From Inia geoffrensis (taxonomy: Eukaryota > Chordata > Mammalia > Artiodactyla > Iniidae): DNA of 64,000 bases. Position 1 is the stretch's first letter. Each line of letters begins with the position of its first letter. Of the stretch, positions 12,180-24,010 are shown in pieces. The notes under the pieces are model-generated. The model worked only from the letters and a program-made list of their open reading frames with translations. It made no database searches and was not told where the DNA came from. The DNA lies in the NCBI GenBank assembly GCA_036417435.1, contig CM070900.1, positions 169,498,815 through 169,562,814 of the forward strand, written 5' to 3'. A program made the translations under genes and the position numbers.

Positions 12180-12600
12180 TATATACTAAGAATCCTTTTC
12201 CAACTTGAGATGCACAGTCACAGCATGCCAGGCATGGATGCCCAAAAGCAGAAGACTGTGCTCTGTGGTGCTCATTAATTATTCATCATGACAAAAGATC
12301 CCTGCCAAAAGGCTGCAACTCGTCTTTGATCTTTTCACCTCTGCCAGGGTTAACCTGGCACTTTTCATTCTCTTGTCTTAAGGGTTTCTGTTTTTTCCTA
12401 AAAAAAAAATAAAAGACATGCAGACTCACTTGATGTCAAATGAGAAAGGAGAATTGCTGCAGGGCTTTGAGAAATTACCCCAACTCTGAAGTTTTGGCAG
12501 AAACAAATTAGAAATTTCTCTACGAGACTGCACACTAAGGACTTGTTGTGCTCCCTTCCAAGAAAGAGTCTGGACACATTCACCTTGATCACAAATTCAG
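12180..12600. promoter_or_regulatory. Possible conserved regulatory block (inferred)
   Basis: This is a non-repetitive, less AT-biased block. It holds homeodomain-type CTCATTAATTATTCATC (12,271-12,287), a TCF/LEF-like CTTTGATC (12,324-12,331) and a perfect 7-bp inverted repeat TGCCAGG-GTTAA-CCTGGCA at 12,342-12,360. Such motif crowding can occur by chance. No conservation test was possible, so treat it as a candidate enhancer only. Confidence 0.25.
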
Positions 12601-12741
12601 CTTCTCACATATAGGATTCTGTTCTAGAGGCTGAGGGAAGAAAGTTTAGAAAGAAAATGAACCGAGAATGTATACTTATTAATAATTAACAAATTTAAAT
12701 AGAGATGGATAAACTGGAAAATAAATATTTTCCATCGAATC

Positions 12742-13167
12742 TGTTATAATTTGAATTGCGTCCCTTCCTCCAAGTTCCTATGTTGGGATCCTAACTGTCC
12801 CACACCACCCTGGTACCTCAGAATATGACCTTACTTGGAGATAGGGCCTTAAAAGAGGTAATCAATTTAAAATGAGGACATTGGGATAGGCCCCAAGCCA
12901 ATATGGCTTGCATACTAACAAGAGGATATTTGAATACACACATGCATGGAGGGATGATTTAAAGTGGTTTAGGGAGAAGACAACTAACTATAGGTAGAGA
13001 GAGAGAGGGCCTGTTATAGACCCCTACATCACAGCTCTCAGAAGGAACAAACCCTGCTGACACCTTGACGTTGCACTTCTAGCCTCCAGAACTCTGAGAC
13101 AACAAATTTCTGTTGTTTTAGCCTCCCAGTTTGTAGTATTTGGTTATGGCAGTCTAGGGCACTAACA
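12742..13167 (+). mobile_element. MLT1-type MaLR LTR
   Basis: Begins TGTTATAATTTGAATTGCGT and continues with TACCTCAGAATATGACCTTA, TTGGAGATAGGGCCTTAAAA, GACACCTTGACGTTGCA and CCTCCAGAACTCTGAGACAA, ending CTAACA. This order is diagnostic for the MLT1 family of ERVL-MaLR LTRs. It is an ancient solo LTR with no detectable internal part. The 5-bp target-site duplication has decayed. Confidence 0.9.
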
Positions 13168-13948
13168 GAGGAACCATTTAATTTTCAGTTGAAAAGTACC
13201 ACTCCATGCTGGGTATAATTTGAGGTGTAAAGTCGCATGGCATTTAGGAGTTGTGGGTTTACCTACCTGTTGATGCTGACAACTGTCCCAGCCCCTCACT
13301 CTCATAAGATTTTGATTCCGCTGGTCTGAGTTAGGGTCCAAGAATGAGAACATTTATTAAGTACTCTAGGTAACCCTAAATGTCAAGCAAATTAGCAAAA
13401 ACTGTAACTTACTAGCAGTTGTATCAGTAATGTAAACAGTTACAAAATTTTCAGGTGTGTGAAAGACAATAAGTTAAACATTGTAAATATTTTACTGTTT
13501 TGGAGAGGATGTGAAAGTGTGTATATCTGTATCTATATCTAAAAGCATATCGTGTGTGTGTGTGCGTGTGTGCGTGTGTGTACATGTATATTTCCATGTA
13601 CCTAGTCCTGTAAATATTTATATGAGATAGCTTTTAGATACTATGTTTTATTGTAAATTTTACATAAGAAGAAGAAAAGGTTTATAAAGTTTATTTAAAA
13701 CTGTATATATTGTACTTAAGACTTCATAGGTATCTTAAGCAGGGAGCTTTGTCATGTCTCATTTTTCCCATTCAGGATTCCTAAGCAATTATGAGTGTCT
13801 CTAAAATGGCACAGAATCAGCAGAGGTGAGGGAATAGAGTTGCTATTTTCCCACTTCGGGGTTTGGGAGTAGCCACATTGGCACCAAATCCTCCTCTTAT
13901 TGTCTTACCAGTTCAGAGGCCGTGATTTTCTCCTGTCTGCCCTCCCTC

Positions 13949-13950
<2 letters not shown>
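13168..13950. other. Unassigned spacer with a (TG)n tract
   Basis: Mostly unique AT-rich DNA. A TG/CG microsatellite at about 13,550-13,582 is followed by TATA-type alternation. The 63-codon minus-strand ORF at 13,162-13,353 has no recognisable content. Confidence 0.5.
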
Positions 13951-13951
<1 letters not shown>

Positions 13952-14000
<49 letters not shown>

Positions 14001-14480
14001 ATGCACACCGCACAAATACACAGTCTCACATATCCTCACACATTCTCATTCACGCAAAGCCCTACCTCACACACACACACACACAGACACACACACACAC
14101 TCATGTACACCTCACAAATGCACAGAGTCTCACATATCCTCACGTATTCTCATTCACGCAAAGCCCTACATCCTCACGCACACACAAATCCACACAGAAT
14201 CACACTCTCATTTTCTATCATACTCACTGATACACAACCACAAAACTCTCACTCACAATCACAAAGATTCACTCATGTCTGTATATATGCACACGCATAC
14301 ACACCCTCAGTCACTCACCTTCTCTCACACGCCCTGCCCACACACCCACACAAACTGCCACACACTCTTGGTCATACTTTGTCAAACATGCTCTCACACC
14401 TTGTCAAACATGCACTCACATTTACACAGATCCACACACAGGCACACACACTTTCACTCACTTATTTGCTCTCTTAGACT
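13952..14480. repeat. CA-rich compound array with a 102-bp duplicated unit
   Basis: A perfect (CA)n run of about 46 bp opens the array. It then becomes an interrupted CACA/CTCACA tract for about 480 bp. A unit starting TCATGCACACCGCACAAAT at 13,999 recurs as TCATGTACACCTCACAAAT at 14,101, a spacing of 102 bp. Both copies carry ATTCTCATTCACGCAAAGCC. Near the end, TTGTCAAACATGC also repeats. The His/Thr/Ser-rich ORFs of up to 204 codons here, open in several frames, come from the repeat and are not genes. Confidence 0.9.
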
Positions 14481-14819
14481 TACATCCTTTGGTCTTTATG
14501 TCCCAGTGGGGTGACCACATCCCCATGTGCTTATTGGATTATTAAATTTCCAAAAACTTAAGAAAAAAACCAAAACACTCATCATTCAAAAAGGAAAAGA
14601 ATAAACACTTTGTGTTTCAGTGGATTGTGGTCTGCACGGTCTTCTAAAGCACAGGGCTTAGGGAGGGGAGTCTATAGATGGGAATGCTCCCAGGCAATAC
14701 AGCAAAAGAAAGTTGGGCAGATTCGAGAAAAAAATAAGATGACCAGTTACCTAGTCAACTTAGTCAAGATAAGAATAAAAACTGTGATCTATGTAATGGC
14801 GAGAAGGTAGATCATGTGA
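14481..14819. other. Unassigned spacer
   Basis: Unique sequence between the CA array and an L2 fragment. The plus ORF at 14,610-14,810 shows no domain. Confidence 0.45.
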
Positions 14820-15410
14820 AGTGCTGTGAACCATGATAAGGAGTCTGAATTTTTATGATAATAGCAATTAGAAGGCGATGGTGGGTTTGAGTAATGGAAT
14901 GAAGTAATCTGATTGGCATCGTGAAAATAAATTCTAGTGGACATATGAGGATGCAGAGAGAGTCAATGGACTATTGCATTTTGGGTAAAAGTAACTGTGG
15001 TTTGGATTGTGGTGGCAGTAACACTCATGGTGAGCATTTGCAGTCCATGCATTTGCAGTCTATGTAGAAGATAGATCCCCTGGATCTTGCTAATGGATTG
15101 GATCTAGAAAGTTCAGGGCAATTTGACACAACACGCCAGGTGCATGATCACATCATTTACTGAGATGTGATAATGGTGTTTGAAATAATTACAGGAGAAA
15201 TAAATCAGTAGTTTTGGAATGTCTATGAGACATTTAAATTGTAAACATAGAGTAGCTAGTTGGATATTTGATCCAGAGTTCAAGTCAGGGCTGGAAATAT
15301 GAATTGGGAGACAAACATATGTTTGATGCTTTAGAAGTGTTGGTTTTCCAGTGGATACTAATAATATATAAACTTACAGCAAGCAATTAGACTAGATATA
15401 TGATTGTAGG
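14820..15410 (-). repeat. L2 fragment, antisense
   Basis: TCTGATTGGCATCGTGAAAA, AATGGATTGGATCTAGAAAG, GAGTAGCTAGTTGGATATTTG and GAGTTCAAGTCAGGGCTGGA follow the reverse complement of L2 ORF2 in the same order as the relic at 8.7-10.4 kb. It is strongly mutated with no reading frame. Weak L2-like words may continue to about 15,850. (Third motif trimmed: AGTAGCTAGTTGGATATTTG.). Confidence 0.7.
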
Positions 15411-15921
15411 CCAGCTAAAAATCAGTACTGAAGGAGAGATGCAAGGGATTCTGGAAACTTAGAAGGAATTTTTTTTCAAATAAACTCTTTTGCTGCCTAC
15501 TAAATTTTTGGAAGGAAATTGATTTTTCTCACTGTTTGCATGTTAGTAAGATATTCAGAATGTGAAAGTCACTCACCTAAAGTTTTTAAATATCAGAGAA
15601 ATGGGGGAACTTTGAGAAGGAGAAACTATAGACATGGAAAAACAGATAAACAATGGCAGAACAATAGGGAATTCTAGCATTTACTAGGAGAATAATTGGG
15701 TCACATAATAGGAAAAATAAGTCTTTCAAAGAGTTGAAATAGGACAAACTTTACTTAGGTAAAGAGAAAGAAGTTTAAATAGAGAAGGATTTTTCCATAA
15801 TGATACCTGCTATAAGAGGTGAGAAAAGAGCCAGTGAAAGATAAGAAGGCAATGAAAAATACATTAAAATAATTCATAAAAATTTTTGACTTTTAATGTA
15901 ATATAATTTCATAACATAATC
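15411..15921. other. Purine-rich unassigned sequence, perhaps decayed L2
   Basis: GAGAAAG-rich sequence lacking a firm family assignment. Its base bias and position make a continuation of the antisense L2 plausible. Confidence 0.35.
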
Positions 15922-16215
15922 ATTTCTATGGACTGAATGTGTTCTCCTGAAATTCCTATGTGGAATTCCTCACTACTGATGTGATGATATTTGGAGGTGG
16001 AGGAGTATGAAGGTGGAGTCCTTCCGAAGGGACTAGTGCCGTTATTAGAAGAGGAAGAGACATGAGAGTTCACTCTCTCCAAGGAAAGGCCCTGTGAGGA
16101 CCCAGCAATAGGGCAGCTGTCTCCTACCAGCCTGCAGAACTGTGAGAAATCAATGCCTGTTGTTTAAGCCTCCCAGTGTATGGTATTTTGTTATAACAGC
16201 ACAACCTGACCAAGC
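15922..16215 (+). mobile_element. MLT1-type MaLR LTR, internally shortened
   Basis: CTATGGACTGAATGTGTT near the start, GATATTTGGAGGTGGAG, TATTAGAAGAGGAAGAGACA, then AGAACTGTGAGAAATCAATG and TTGTTTAAGCCTCCCAGTGT towards the end. The length, about 290 bp, is below the usual 370-450 bp, consistent with internal deletions. Confidence 0.88.
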
Positions 16216-16619
16216 ACCATGGAATAAGGTTATAGACTAAAATGGAGGAATTGGGAGGAATTAGTGAATGCATTTTTTTTTTCCCCTGAAGGAGATGTAT
16301 TCTGAGTTAAGTTTTAAAAAAATTATTTGCCTTTTTTATTATTGCTGTAAAATAATACCTACTTAGACATTATTAAAAAATAGAAAGGGTAAATAACATT
16401 AAGTATATCTAGTAAATTAATGTATTTATATATTAATAAATAATTTGATTAAATGATTTATAATTCAGCAACTTTACTTTTAAGAACTTTATGCAAATAT
16501 TCTCAAAACTGTAATTATAGTTTACATGGGGATGTTTTAGTTTTCCTATATGTCCCCCTAACATTATATATATTTATATATAAAATATATATATTTATTT
16601 ATTTATGCTTGTGTTTTGA

Positions 16620-16725
16620 TTCATTCAGCTCCTCTTTCATCTGTTCATTATTCAGCAAATATTTTTGAACAACTAAACACCATGCATTTGGCTAGTACTA
16701 GATGTTATTATGTATTTTTTGTAAA
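16620..16725 (-). repeat. L2 3'-end fragment, antisense
   Basis: TCATTCAGCTCCTC and TATTCAGCAAATATTTTTGA followed by CATTTGGCTAGTACTAGATG mirror the reverse complement of the L2 terminus (CAACAAATATTTATTGAG and GCACTGTTCTAG in the consensus). Short and diverged. Confidence 0.55.
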
Positions 16726-16794
16726 CATTAATTTTTATATCTAGGCAGAACTCCACTGGGTGAAAATAGTTTTGTTTAAGTAACCCCATGTTGT

Positions 16795-17008
16795 TTTTTT
16801 GTTTGTGTTTTTTTGTGCTGTACGCGGGACTCTCACTGTTGTGGCCTCTCCCGTTGCGGAGCACAGGCTCCGGACATGCAGGCTCAGTGGCCATGGCTCA
16901 CGGGCCCAGCCGCTCCACGGCATATGGGATCCTCCCAGACCAGGGCACGAACCCGTGTACCCTGCATCGGCAGGTGGACTCTCAACCACTGTGCCACCAG
17001 GGAAGCCC
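16795..17008 (-). mobile_element. CHR-2-type SINE, full length
   Basis: Reverse-complement reading gives the standard head, tRNA-like part and GAGAGTCCCGCGTACAGC-like tail with an A-rich end interrupted by C (seen as TTTTTTTGTTTGTGTTTTTTTG). A 16-bp target-site duplication with one mismatch flanks it: agtaaccccatgttgt at 16,779-16,794 and agtaaccccatattgt at 17,009-17,024. The overlapping ORFs on both strands are artefacts of the open GC-rich SINE. Confidence 0.95.
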
Positions 17009-17024
17009 AGTAACCCCATATTGT

Positions 17025-18739
17025 AATTTATACATAGTACTATTATATATTTGAACTAACAGAACATTGTACATTTAGTATAATTTTCACTGAGTAAGAT
17101 CTTAAAGAGGAATTAAGATATCAATCTTGACTATTTAGGGTCTGTATGAATACTGCCAATATCCTATTCAAAAGCACTGTGTGTTTACACACACACACAC
17201 ATGTGCAGTTATGAGAATGATCCCTTACAGCTCATTGCTGCCAGCATTGGTTAATATATTTTGTTAAATAGATCTGTGAAAAAGGTATTATTCATTATTT
17301 TGTCTCTTATTTTATTTACTTATCTCTTGTTTTGACCATTTTTCTTAATTTATTCCTAATTGCGTGTTTGTAAATTATATGTTTGTAGTCTGCCTGTTCA
17401 TTCACTAGATTCATAGTTGTTTTCTTCTTATATTGTTTCTTCAATTAATGATATATTATTCCCTTGGCATCTTTACTGAAACACATTTTCCAGAATAGAT
17501 TTTGGCCAGGACTTTTTAAACGTCCTTACAAATTGCCCAGTTAATGAAATTAACAGCATTTATATGGAGTGAGTTTGGCTCTTTTCTGCTTTGGTGGACA
17601 CTCTCCTGGAGGTTTTCCATGTGTTTTCTTGTATGTCGTGAGTTCATCTTCAGGGTGTATTTTCTTCTCTGGGAGTTTTGCAGGTGTCCTGTGTTCATAA
17701 ATATTCCTATGGGCAGATTTTGTTTTTAATTCTACTAGGAGCCAATGTTTTGTATTGGCTCTAGTTCAGTTTTCATGTTAATGTCTCCTGAGACTCAGGT
17801 TTTCACAAGAGTGGATAGCACATGATTTTTCTTTCAATGGCTATTTTCCCACCTATGGCCAGTGTAGGAAGCCTGCCTCCATGCCATGTCCCCAGGCCAA
17901 GGGTATTTTTCTAGTTCCAATTTAAGAGATTGAAAGTCCCATCTTAACTCAGATGTATGCAAGAAGCATACTTCCCACCACCTCCAAATGCTGGGTCCAG
18001 CCTTACATCCCAGTGTTCCACAGATACTCAACACCATCTAGTATGGTGTGTATCAATTCCTGGTTTTAACTCCTTTCCTTTCCTCCTCTCATGTTTCTGG
18101 CTTTGATTCCTTCTTTGTTTTTGGCAACTAGTTTCTCATCTCTACTTTTCTCTCAACTATACATTTTTAATGTTTTGGATATATTATTAGTCAGACTTAT
18201 TTATGGGGGAATTTCTTGTAATATCCTTAACAAATTATTTCCATCATGCATAGCTTTTGAGAGTTATTCTTGTCATTTCTGTTAGACCTCTAAAATTCAT
18301 AAGCTATCTTTCTTTCAGTGTTTGATAAATATATATATGTATCTTATAATATATTTCAGGTTTTTTTTCAATGACACTTTGGTTTATATGGAATGAATGA
18401 ATGTATAGTATGAGGTAATTTGTACAATGTGGTAAGGTTTTGAGTTGATTTTTTTCCAGTTGCTAAAAACTTTCAGCAGTATTTATTGAATACCCTTCCC
18501 TCACTCTTTCCTGTGCTATTGGTAAGTTTGTATTATGTTTCATACATTTCTATAAAAATAAAGAAGTATAATGATAAAACCTATAAAGACCACCAAGATC
18601 ATCTCCCAGTTAACTACAATCGAAATAAGTAAATGAATAAATAATATGCAAATAGAGGCAAATAAATAAAGTGGAATATGAAGTCTTCCATCACCCTCTA
18701 CCCAGTGCCTCCCCAAAGGTTTACATTTGTTATTTGTAT
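17025..18739. other. Unassigned stretch, possibly including an old LINE
   Basis: T-rich sequence with small ORFs on both strands (17,516-17,729; 17,834-18,037; 18,091-18,285). The segment at about 17,470-18,050 is less AT-rich and reads like a decayed repeat, but I cannot place it in a family. There is no sign of a host gene. A short (CA)n lies at about 17,189-17,203. Confidence 0.35.
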
Positions 18740-19260
18740 TGAATTAAAACTATTTTCATAACAGTAATCATTCATAGTACACACATTGTTCTGTAACTTA
18801 CTGTGTTCACTAATAAGTCTTAGAATATTTTTTAGCCCTTCGAGATCTACCTTTCCCTTTCTTGAATGCACAGAGCTTTTTGCTTTTTTGTTTGTTCATT
18901 TGTTTTAACCTATGGATGATCCACAGCCTAACTGGTTGGCCTTACTTGCATACATTTCTGCTTTTCCTAACAATATCAACTTGATTATCCTGTACTCACT
19001 TCTTTTGACCATTGGGTCAAAAATAAAGCATATTTAAATATTGCTGGATATTGCCAACTGGTCTCTAGAAAAGTTGTATCCATCAATTTAAATTCTCACC
19101 AAAAGATTATGAACATTTTCATTTCTTATGCCATTGATATTACTGGATATTATGAAACTTCTTAACTCTCTCTCCCATAAGTGGAAAGTTAAAGTTCTAT
19201 CTTTGTTTTGATTTGCATTATCACATTATGAGTAAGTTTTGAGCTGTTCTTTAAAAATTT
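18740..19260 (-). mobile_element. Ancient LINE-1 (L1M-like) 3' region, antisense
   Basis: GGATATTGCCAACTGGTCTC, TTGTATCCATCAATTTAAAT, TCTCACCAAAAGATTATGAA and TTTTGATTTGCATTATCACA follow the reverse complement of an L1M ORF2/3' UTR boundary. No ORF survives. It is older than the other L1s in the window. Confidence 0.7.
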
Positions 19261-20686
19261 GACCTAATGAGACTCAAAATTAAGTTAAATAATATTATGC
19301 CACAATTTTTGTTTTTATTCATATTTGGCCTTTCAGAGGAAACAGAAAAATTCTCTAGGTTTCCCAGTGTCTTTCTTAGAAGTTTGATATTTTAAACTTG
19401 ATATTCACAATTGCCTTTAGTTTCTGCTTTTGCTTATTCCTTGCACTTGCTTTATCTGATTTTCTATTTCTTTAGGAAGTCATCCATTTATTAATTCATA
19501 ATTATTCCTTTGTCTCACTATATATATTATTTTATTCTATTAAAGTCATTATTTTATATTATTTTACTTATTATTTTTCTAATGTGCCCCACAGGAATAT
19601 GCTTTCTCGTTTCACATGCTGCAATTTTACAGCAAAATAATTTTCTTTGTTTCTATTATTATCACAGCCACATTATTTCATTCACTCATTCAAAACATAT
19701 GAACCAACCCACTTAAAAGCATTAGTCTTTATGCTTCTTGGCTCACATAAAATAATTGAGTTATTTGGATGATATATTATTGAGCTTTTAATTTACTTGA
19801 TTAAATATTAGTTTGAACTATAGTAATTCTTCATTAATTATGTAAGATTATGTAAGATACATAACTTCAATCTTAATTTTGGAATTAAACTAAGAATAAA
19901 ATGTTATATGGCTAATAATTATATTCATTTTAAACTATTATATAAACTTCATTATATATATCAGACAAACCAAACAAACACAAGATGGGTAAATAAGAAA
20001 ATTTCTTTCATGACCTGGTATGACGAAGTGTCTTTTTAAGATTAAAAATTAAAACATGAAATGTAGATCATTAATATTTTAATAAGAAAGGAATACATGT
20101 TGTACTGTGAAAATTCTTAGGCACCTGAAACTGTTGGACACTAATTCTGTTGCTGAAGGTACAGTTTATCCTCATACCGTAATTATAGCAATAAAGTTAA
20201 TGATCTTATTGCAGCCACACCAACATATTTATAGTGCTATTAAATGGATATACTTATTCAAGGTGCATGAAAAGGAGTGGATTTTAACAGATTTTTTTTT
20301 AAATGATATTTTCTGTCATTTAGATGTTGTTAAAGTTGAAATGAACAGGAAGCATGATTAACTATAACTGAAATAAATTAAAAGGAACAATAGAATGGAA
20401 ACCCTTTTGAGCCTCATATTAAAGTAATTTTGAGTGTTATAGAAATGTAATTGTAAACTAAAATGCATCATTAAAATATCTAAAAGGATGCATTATTTAT
20501 TACATTTGAAAAGGATAGGATCAACTTTGGGATGTAACCTTTTTCAAAATTCAGACCTATTAATTGTGTAACAGTAATCGTATAATTAAATCTGAAATAG
20601 TTTGACTGACAGCTAAAATCTATGATACATCCAAAGGGTATTTATTCCTCTTCTAAAGACAGAATGGGTCATACTTAGTAAGGTGT
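19261..20686. other. Unassigned AT-rich unique sequence
   Basis: No family recognised. The ORFs at 19,510-19,716 and 20,107-20,361 on the plus strand lack domains. Confidence 0.45.
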
Positions 20687-21120
20687 TGTTATAGATTGAA
20701 TTGTGTCAGAAAAAAAAGGGAACATTGAAGTCCTAACTAGAGTACCTATGAATGTGGCCTTATTGGGGGTAAGGTTTTTGCACGTGTAATCAAGTTGATT
20801 AGGTCATTAGGGTGGGTCTTAATGCAACAGAACTGGTATCTTTATAAGACAAGATAGAGACACACAAGGAAAAGATAGCCTTGTGACAATAGAGGCAGAA
20901 ATTGTAGTGACACATTTGCAAGCCAAGTAACTCCAACAAGAGTTGCTAGCAAACCACCAGAAGTTAATAAGACACAGGGAAGGATTCTCCCTTAAAGATT
21001 TCAAAAAGAGCATGGCCCTGCTGACACCTTAGTTTCAGAACTGTCAGACAATAAATATCTCTTGTTTCCAGGCACCCAGATTGTGGCATTGTGTCATGAC
21101 ATCCCTAGGAAACTAATACA
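20687..21120 (+). mobile_element. MLT1-type MaLR LTR
   Basis: Starts TGTTATAGATTGAATTGTGT and ends GGAAACTAATACA. Between are AGGTCATTAGGGTGGGTCTT, GGTATCTTTATAAGACAAGA and CTGCTGACACCTTAGTTTCA, in the MLT1 order. TG and CA termini are intact. The flanking pentamers GGTGT and GGCAT may be a decayed target-site duplication. Confidence 0.92.
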
Positions 21121-22787
21121 GGCATGGAGCATTTGGAATATAACCCCTGGCAATTATAGGGGCACTTTTTTTGGCAAAGAAAAATAACTTGGTTTTGGAT
21201 GAATTCCACTCATGCTCAAAGTTTCAGAATCTAGGCCAGTATCTAAGGTCTTTGATAGTTTTCATGTCAGGGAAAGGACTCAGAAATTTTAGGAGATAAA
21301 TTTACCTTGGTTTTCTTTTACGTTAGAAAAAATCACTTCCGTGGCATTAAAAAAATCCATAAATAATTCAGTTCATATTCATCAGTTTGAACTCCCAAGC
21401 TTACTCAAAACTGTTGTGCACGCTCTGGATCTACTTGCTATGATTACCACATTTGTCTTTTCACCTTGAAACTCCAGCAAGTCAACCATACAGAGATTCT
21501 GTACTTCTAGGTGACATTCATCTTAAATTGGAGAAAATATGTCAGGATTTTGCATAAATTATGTCACAATTGAAACTTGTATAAGCGAATTAATTTATAT
21601 CATAAATATAATTCATATGAGATTTAACCTGTATAGGTTTCAAAGTTGTCTACAGAAATGTTCTTTCCATTGAAAGACTGTTAGAGCTAGAAGGAGCAGG
21701 TCATAGTTGTACCAACATATCAATAATTTTATCAGGTAGCTGTTAATGTCAAGCTCTGTGCTCTTTAGTTTAATAACACGTATTACAAACTACAATATGA
21801 ATCCCACTCTTGAACATCCCAAATTGAGTAGCTAATTTAAAGCTAACAAATATATGTTAAGTATACTGAGAGTATCAGTATACTAAAAGGTTCACAGGAC
21901 CTGGAAAAACCTCACTTGAAGTCTTAGATCTGTAAGCCATGGTGTGCAGGTGTTGGTTCATACTGGCTCATGAGAGCTGATCATTAAATTCTCAGGAATT
22001 TTGCAGAGTGTATGTTAAACACAGCCATTATTAAAAATTAATTACATATTTATATCTATAATACATATTAATTATATGAGTCATAAATATTAAAAACTCA
22101 CTTGTTTCTAATTATTTTACTACATTTAGCTATATATTATGTATGTTTTTGATGTTGTTTTTTATCTATTTCATTTTTATGGCAGAAATACTATATAATG
22201 GGGTGCTATTATATGTCTCTAGCCAATTCTGATCAACCCTGCTGGGAGTTACAGAACAGAAATTGGCAACCATTGCTAATCAATTTTATTTTTCTTTTCC
22301 CAGAGAGCCATTTGTTAAACATAAACCAGCATACTATTTTTTAAAGTGTGCTGAACTTCGCAGTTTCCATAGACATTGTTTATTACTTCCTCCTATTAAA
22401 ATCTCTTTCTTCACTAAGCTTTTTTTTCCAATTAATTATACTCTGATCACAAATGATCTTTATTAAAGAATGCATATTCTTGTGATTCAAAACCAAATAT
22501 TTTAGAAGAATGATATACCTAATAAAAATTGACATGAAAGTGTTTTATTTAAAATTGAAATAAAAAGCAAATAGACATTCAGAAGTCATTTGTCTCATTT
22601 TAGAAAACATAGGCTTTAAGGATTTAAAAATAGCATTCCAAACTCATTGTCAGAATTAAAATTACATCACATCCCAGCTTTCCTGTCTCTCTGGGGGCTC
22701 CTTTTTTACACACTACCAAAAACTGGAAATATCAGTCTCAGTCCTGGCACTTCTCTCTCATCCCACTCAGTGCGGGTAATTTCAACA
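21121..22787. other. Unassigned stretch; possible old repeat at 21,880-22,270
   Basis: Mostly unique AT-rich DNA. The segment from CATGGTGTGCAGGTGTTGG (about 21,938) to CCCTGCTGGGAGTTACAGA (about 22,237) reads like a known mammalian interspersed repeat, perhaps a DNA transposon, but I cannot name it. No plausible coding region is visible. Confidence 0.35.
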
Positions 22788-22800
22788 ATTCCCATGTTTT

Positions 22801-23025
22801 TGTTTTTTGTGGTTTTTTTTTGTTTTTGTTTTGCGGTACGCAGGCCTCTCACTGTTGTGGCCTCTCCAGTTGTGGAACACAGGCTCCAGACGTGCAGGCT
22901 CAGCGGCCATGGTTCATGGGCCCAGCCGCTCTGCGGCATGTGGGATCTTCCTGGACAGGGGCACGAACCCGTGTTCCCTGCATCGGCAGGCAGACTCTCA
23001 ACCACTGCGCCACCAGGGTAGCCCG
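22801..23025 (-). mobile_element. CHR-2-type SINE, full length
   Basis: Standard CHR-2 order on the minus strand with a long G-interrupted A tail, seen as T/G at 22,796-22,832. A flanking duplication attcccatg is found at 22,788-22,796 and 23,026-23,034. The head carries GGGCTACCCTGG in place of GGGCTTCCCTGG. Confidence 0.94.
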
Positions 23026-23039
23026 ATTCCCATGGTTTT

Positions 23040-23162
23040 AAAGGTTATTTTGTGTTGATCACTTCTCAATTGCTGTCTCTGTCTCAGACTTCTGCTCTGA
23101 AATCCATAAAATCATGTATATGGATTTCTGTAATTGAACTTTTCTCATGAATCCTTTACAGC
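23040..23162. other. Unassigned spacer
   Basis: Short stretch with no recognised feature between the SINE and a DNA-transposon fossil. Confidence 0.45.
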
Positions 23163-23248
23163 ATCAGTTCTCAAACTTCACTTTTGTTAAAATCACCTAG
23201 AGTGTTTGTTAAAATTCAAATACTGGGCCTGGACCCTCAGAATTTCTG
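23163..23248 (+). repeat. MER5A-like hAT transposon fragment
   Basis: CATCAGTTCTCAAACTT, AAAATCACCTAGAGTGTTTG, CAAATACTGGGCCTGGACC and CAGAATTTCTGATGACTA follow the MER5A non-autonomous hAT-Charlie order. Only the 5' half is present. Confidence 0.7.
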
Positions 23249-23619
23249 ATGACTAAAATAAAGGCGAATTCAAATTTCCCTTCCGCACCACCCCCATGGA
23301 CTGCAAGTTTTAATGAGACAGTAGGAGAATTCAAGGAATACATTATGTATAAACAAATGCATTTTGTTTACAGTAAATATGCATTTAACGATTTTTTAAA
23401 AGTAGCATTTTCCATTTTCAACTTTTGCTTCATATTTTACTTCTATAATGATATCTCATATTCAAAATGTGAAATGTGTTCCATATTTTGTGTTACATAA
23501 TAATTTGAAATATCAAATGTTCATGGATTGATGAAAGCTGCAATAGCAATACCAAATACTGTAACTTCTTTCAAAATGGTCATTTATAAGTCCACAGTGG
23601 TAAGCAGTTCTTCCAAGAA
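23249..23619. other. Unassigned AT-rich sequence
   Basis: Nothing recognised. The plus ORF at 23,249-23,500 begins in the MER5A-like edge and then becomes T-rich with no domain. Confidence 0.45.
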
Positions 23620-24010
23620 TGGTAAATCGGAATTTGTTAGTCAGGGCAGGATTGAATTTTATTTGAAATAACATGGAAACCATTGGAGGATTTGAAGGAG
23701 AGAAATTACAACATGTAATTTATATTTTAAAGAATTATTTGATCAGCCAGATAATATGGAGCAACTATGGAGGCAGAATAAGTTAAGGAATTACTGCAGT
23801 AGTTCAAGTGCAGGATTATGTAATACTAAGAAAGTAGGGAAAAAAATGGACAGAGTGAGAATAAGACTTTACATTGGAGTTGGAAAAATATGCTAAAAGA
23901 AATCGATATGAAGGATAAGGAAAGATGAATAAATGTAATCTCTTTATTTTTCGCTTGAGCAACTGGATAGAGTGTTCTTTAACGAGAGGACTTTGGGCAG
24001 ACTTTAGAAA
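23620..24010 (-). repeat. L2 fragment, antisense
   Basis: AAACCATTGGAGGATTTGAA, GGAATTACTGCAGTAGTTCA, and TTTCGCTTGAGCAACTGGAT at about 23,950 match words of antisense L2 (where the consensus carries CCACTGGAGGGTTTTGAG and CTGAGCAACTGGA). Decayed, with no ORF. Confidence 0.7.

Noticed and set aside
13952..14480. Regularly spaced repeats considered as a CRISPR array
   Set aside because: There are no conserved direct repeats separated by unique spacers, the sequence is a mammalian microsatellite, and the genome is eukaryotic.
13900..14514. A 204-codon plus-strand ORF rich in His, Thr and Ser
   Set aside because: It is open because CACACA has no stop in any frame. Overlapping frames are equally open, and it starts and ends at repeat edges with no domain.
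22647..23058. Overlapping ORFs with strings such as GTQASHCCGL and GSSWTGARTRVP
   Set aside because: These are translations of the CHR-2 SINE. The same peptides recur at every SINE copy on both strands in this window.
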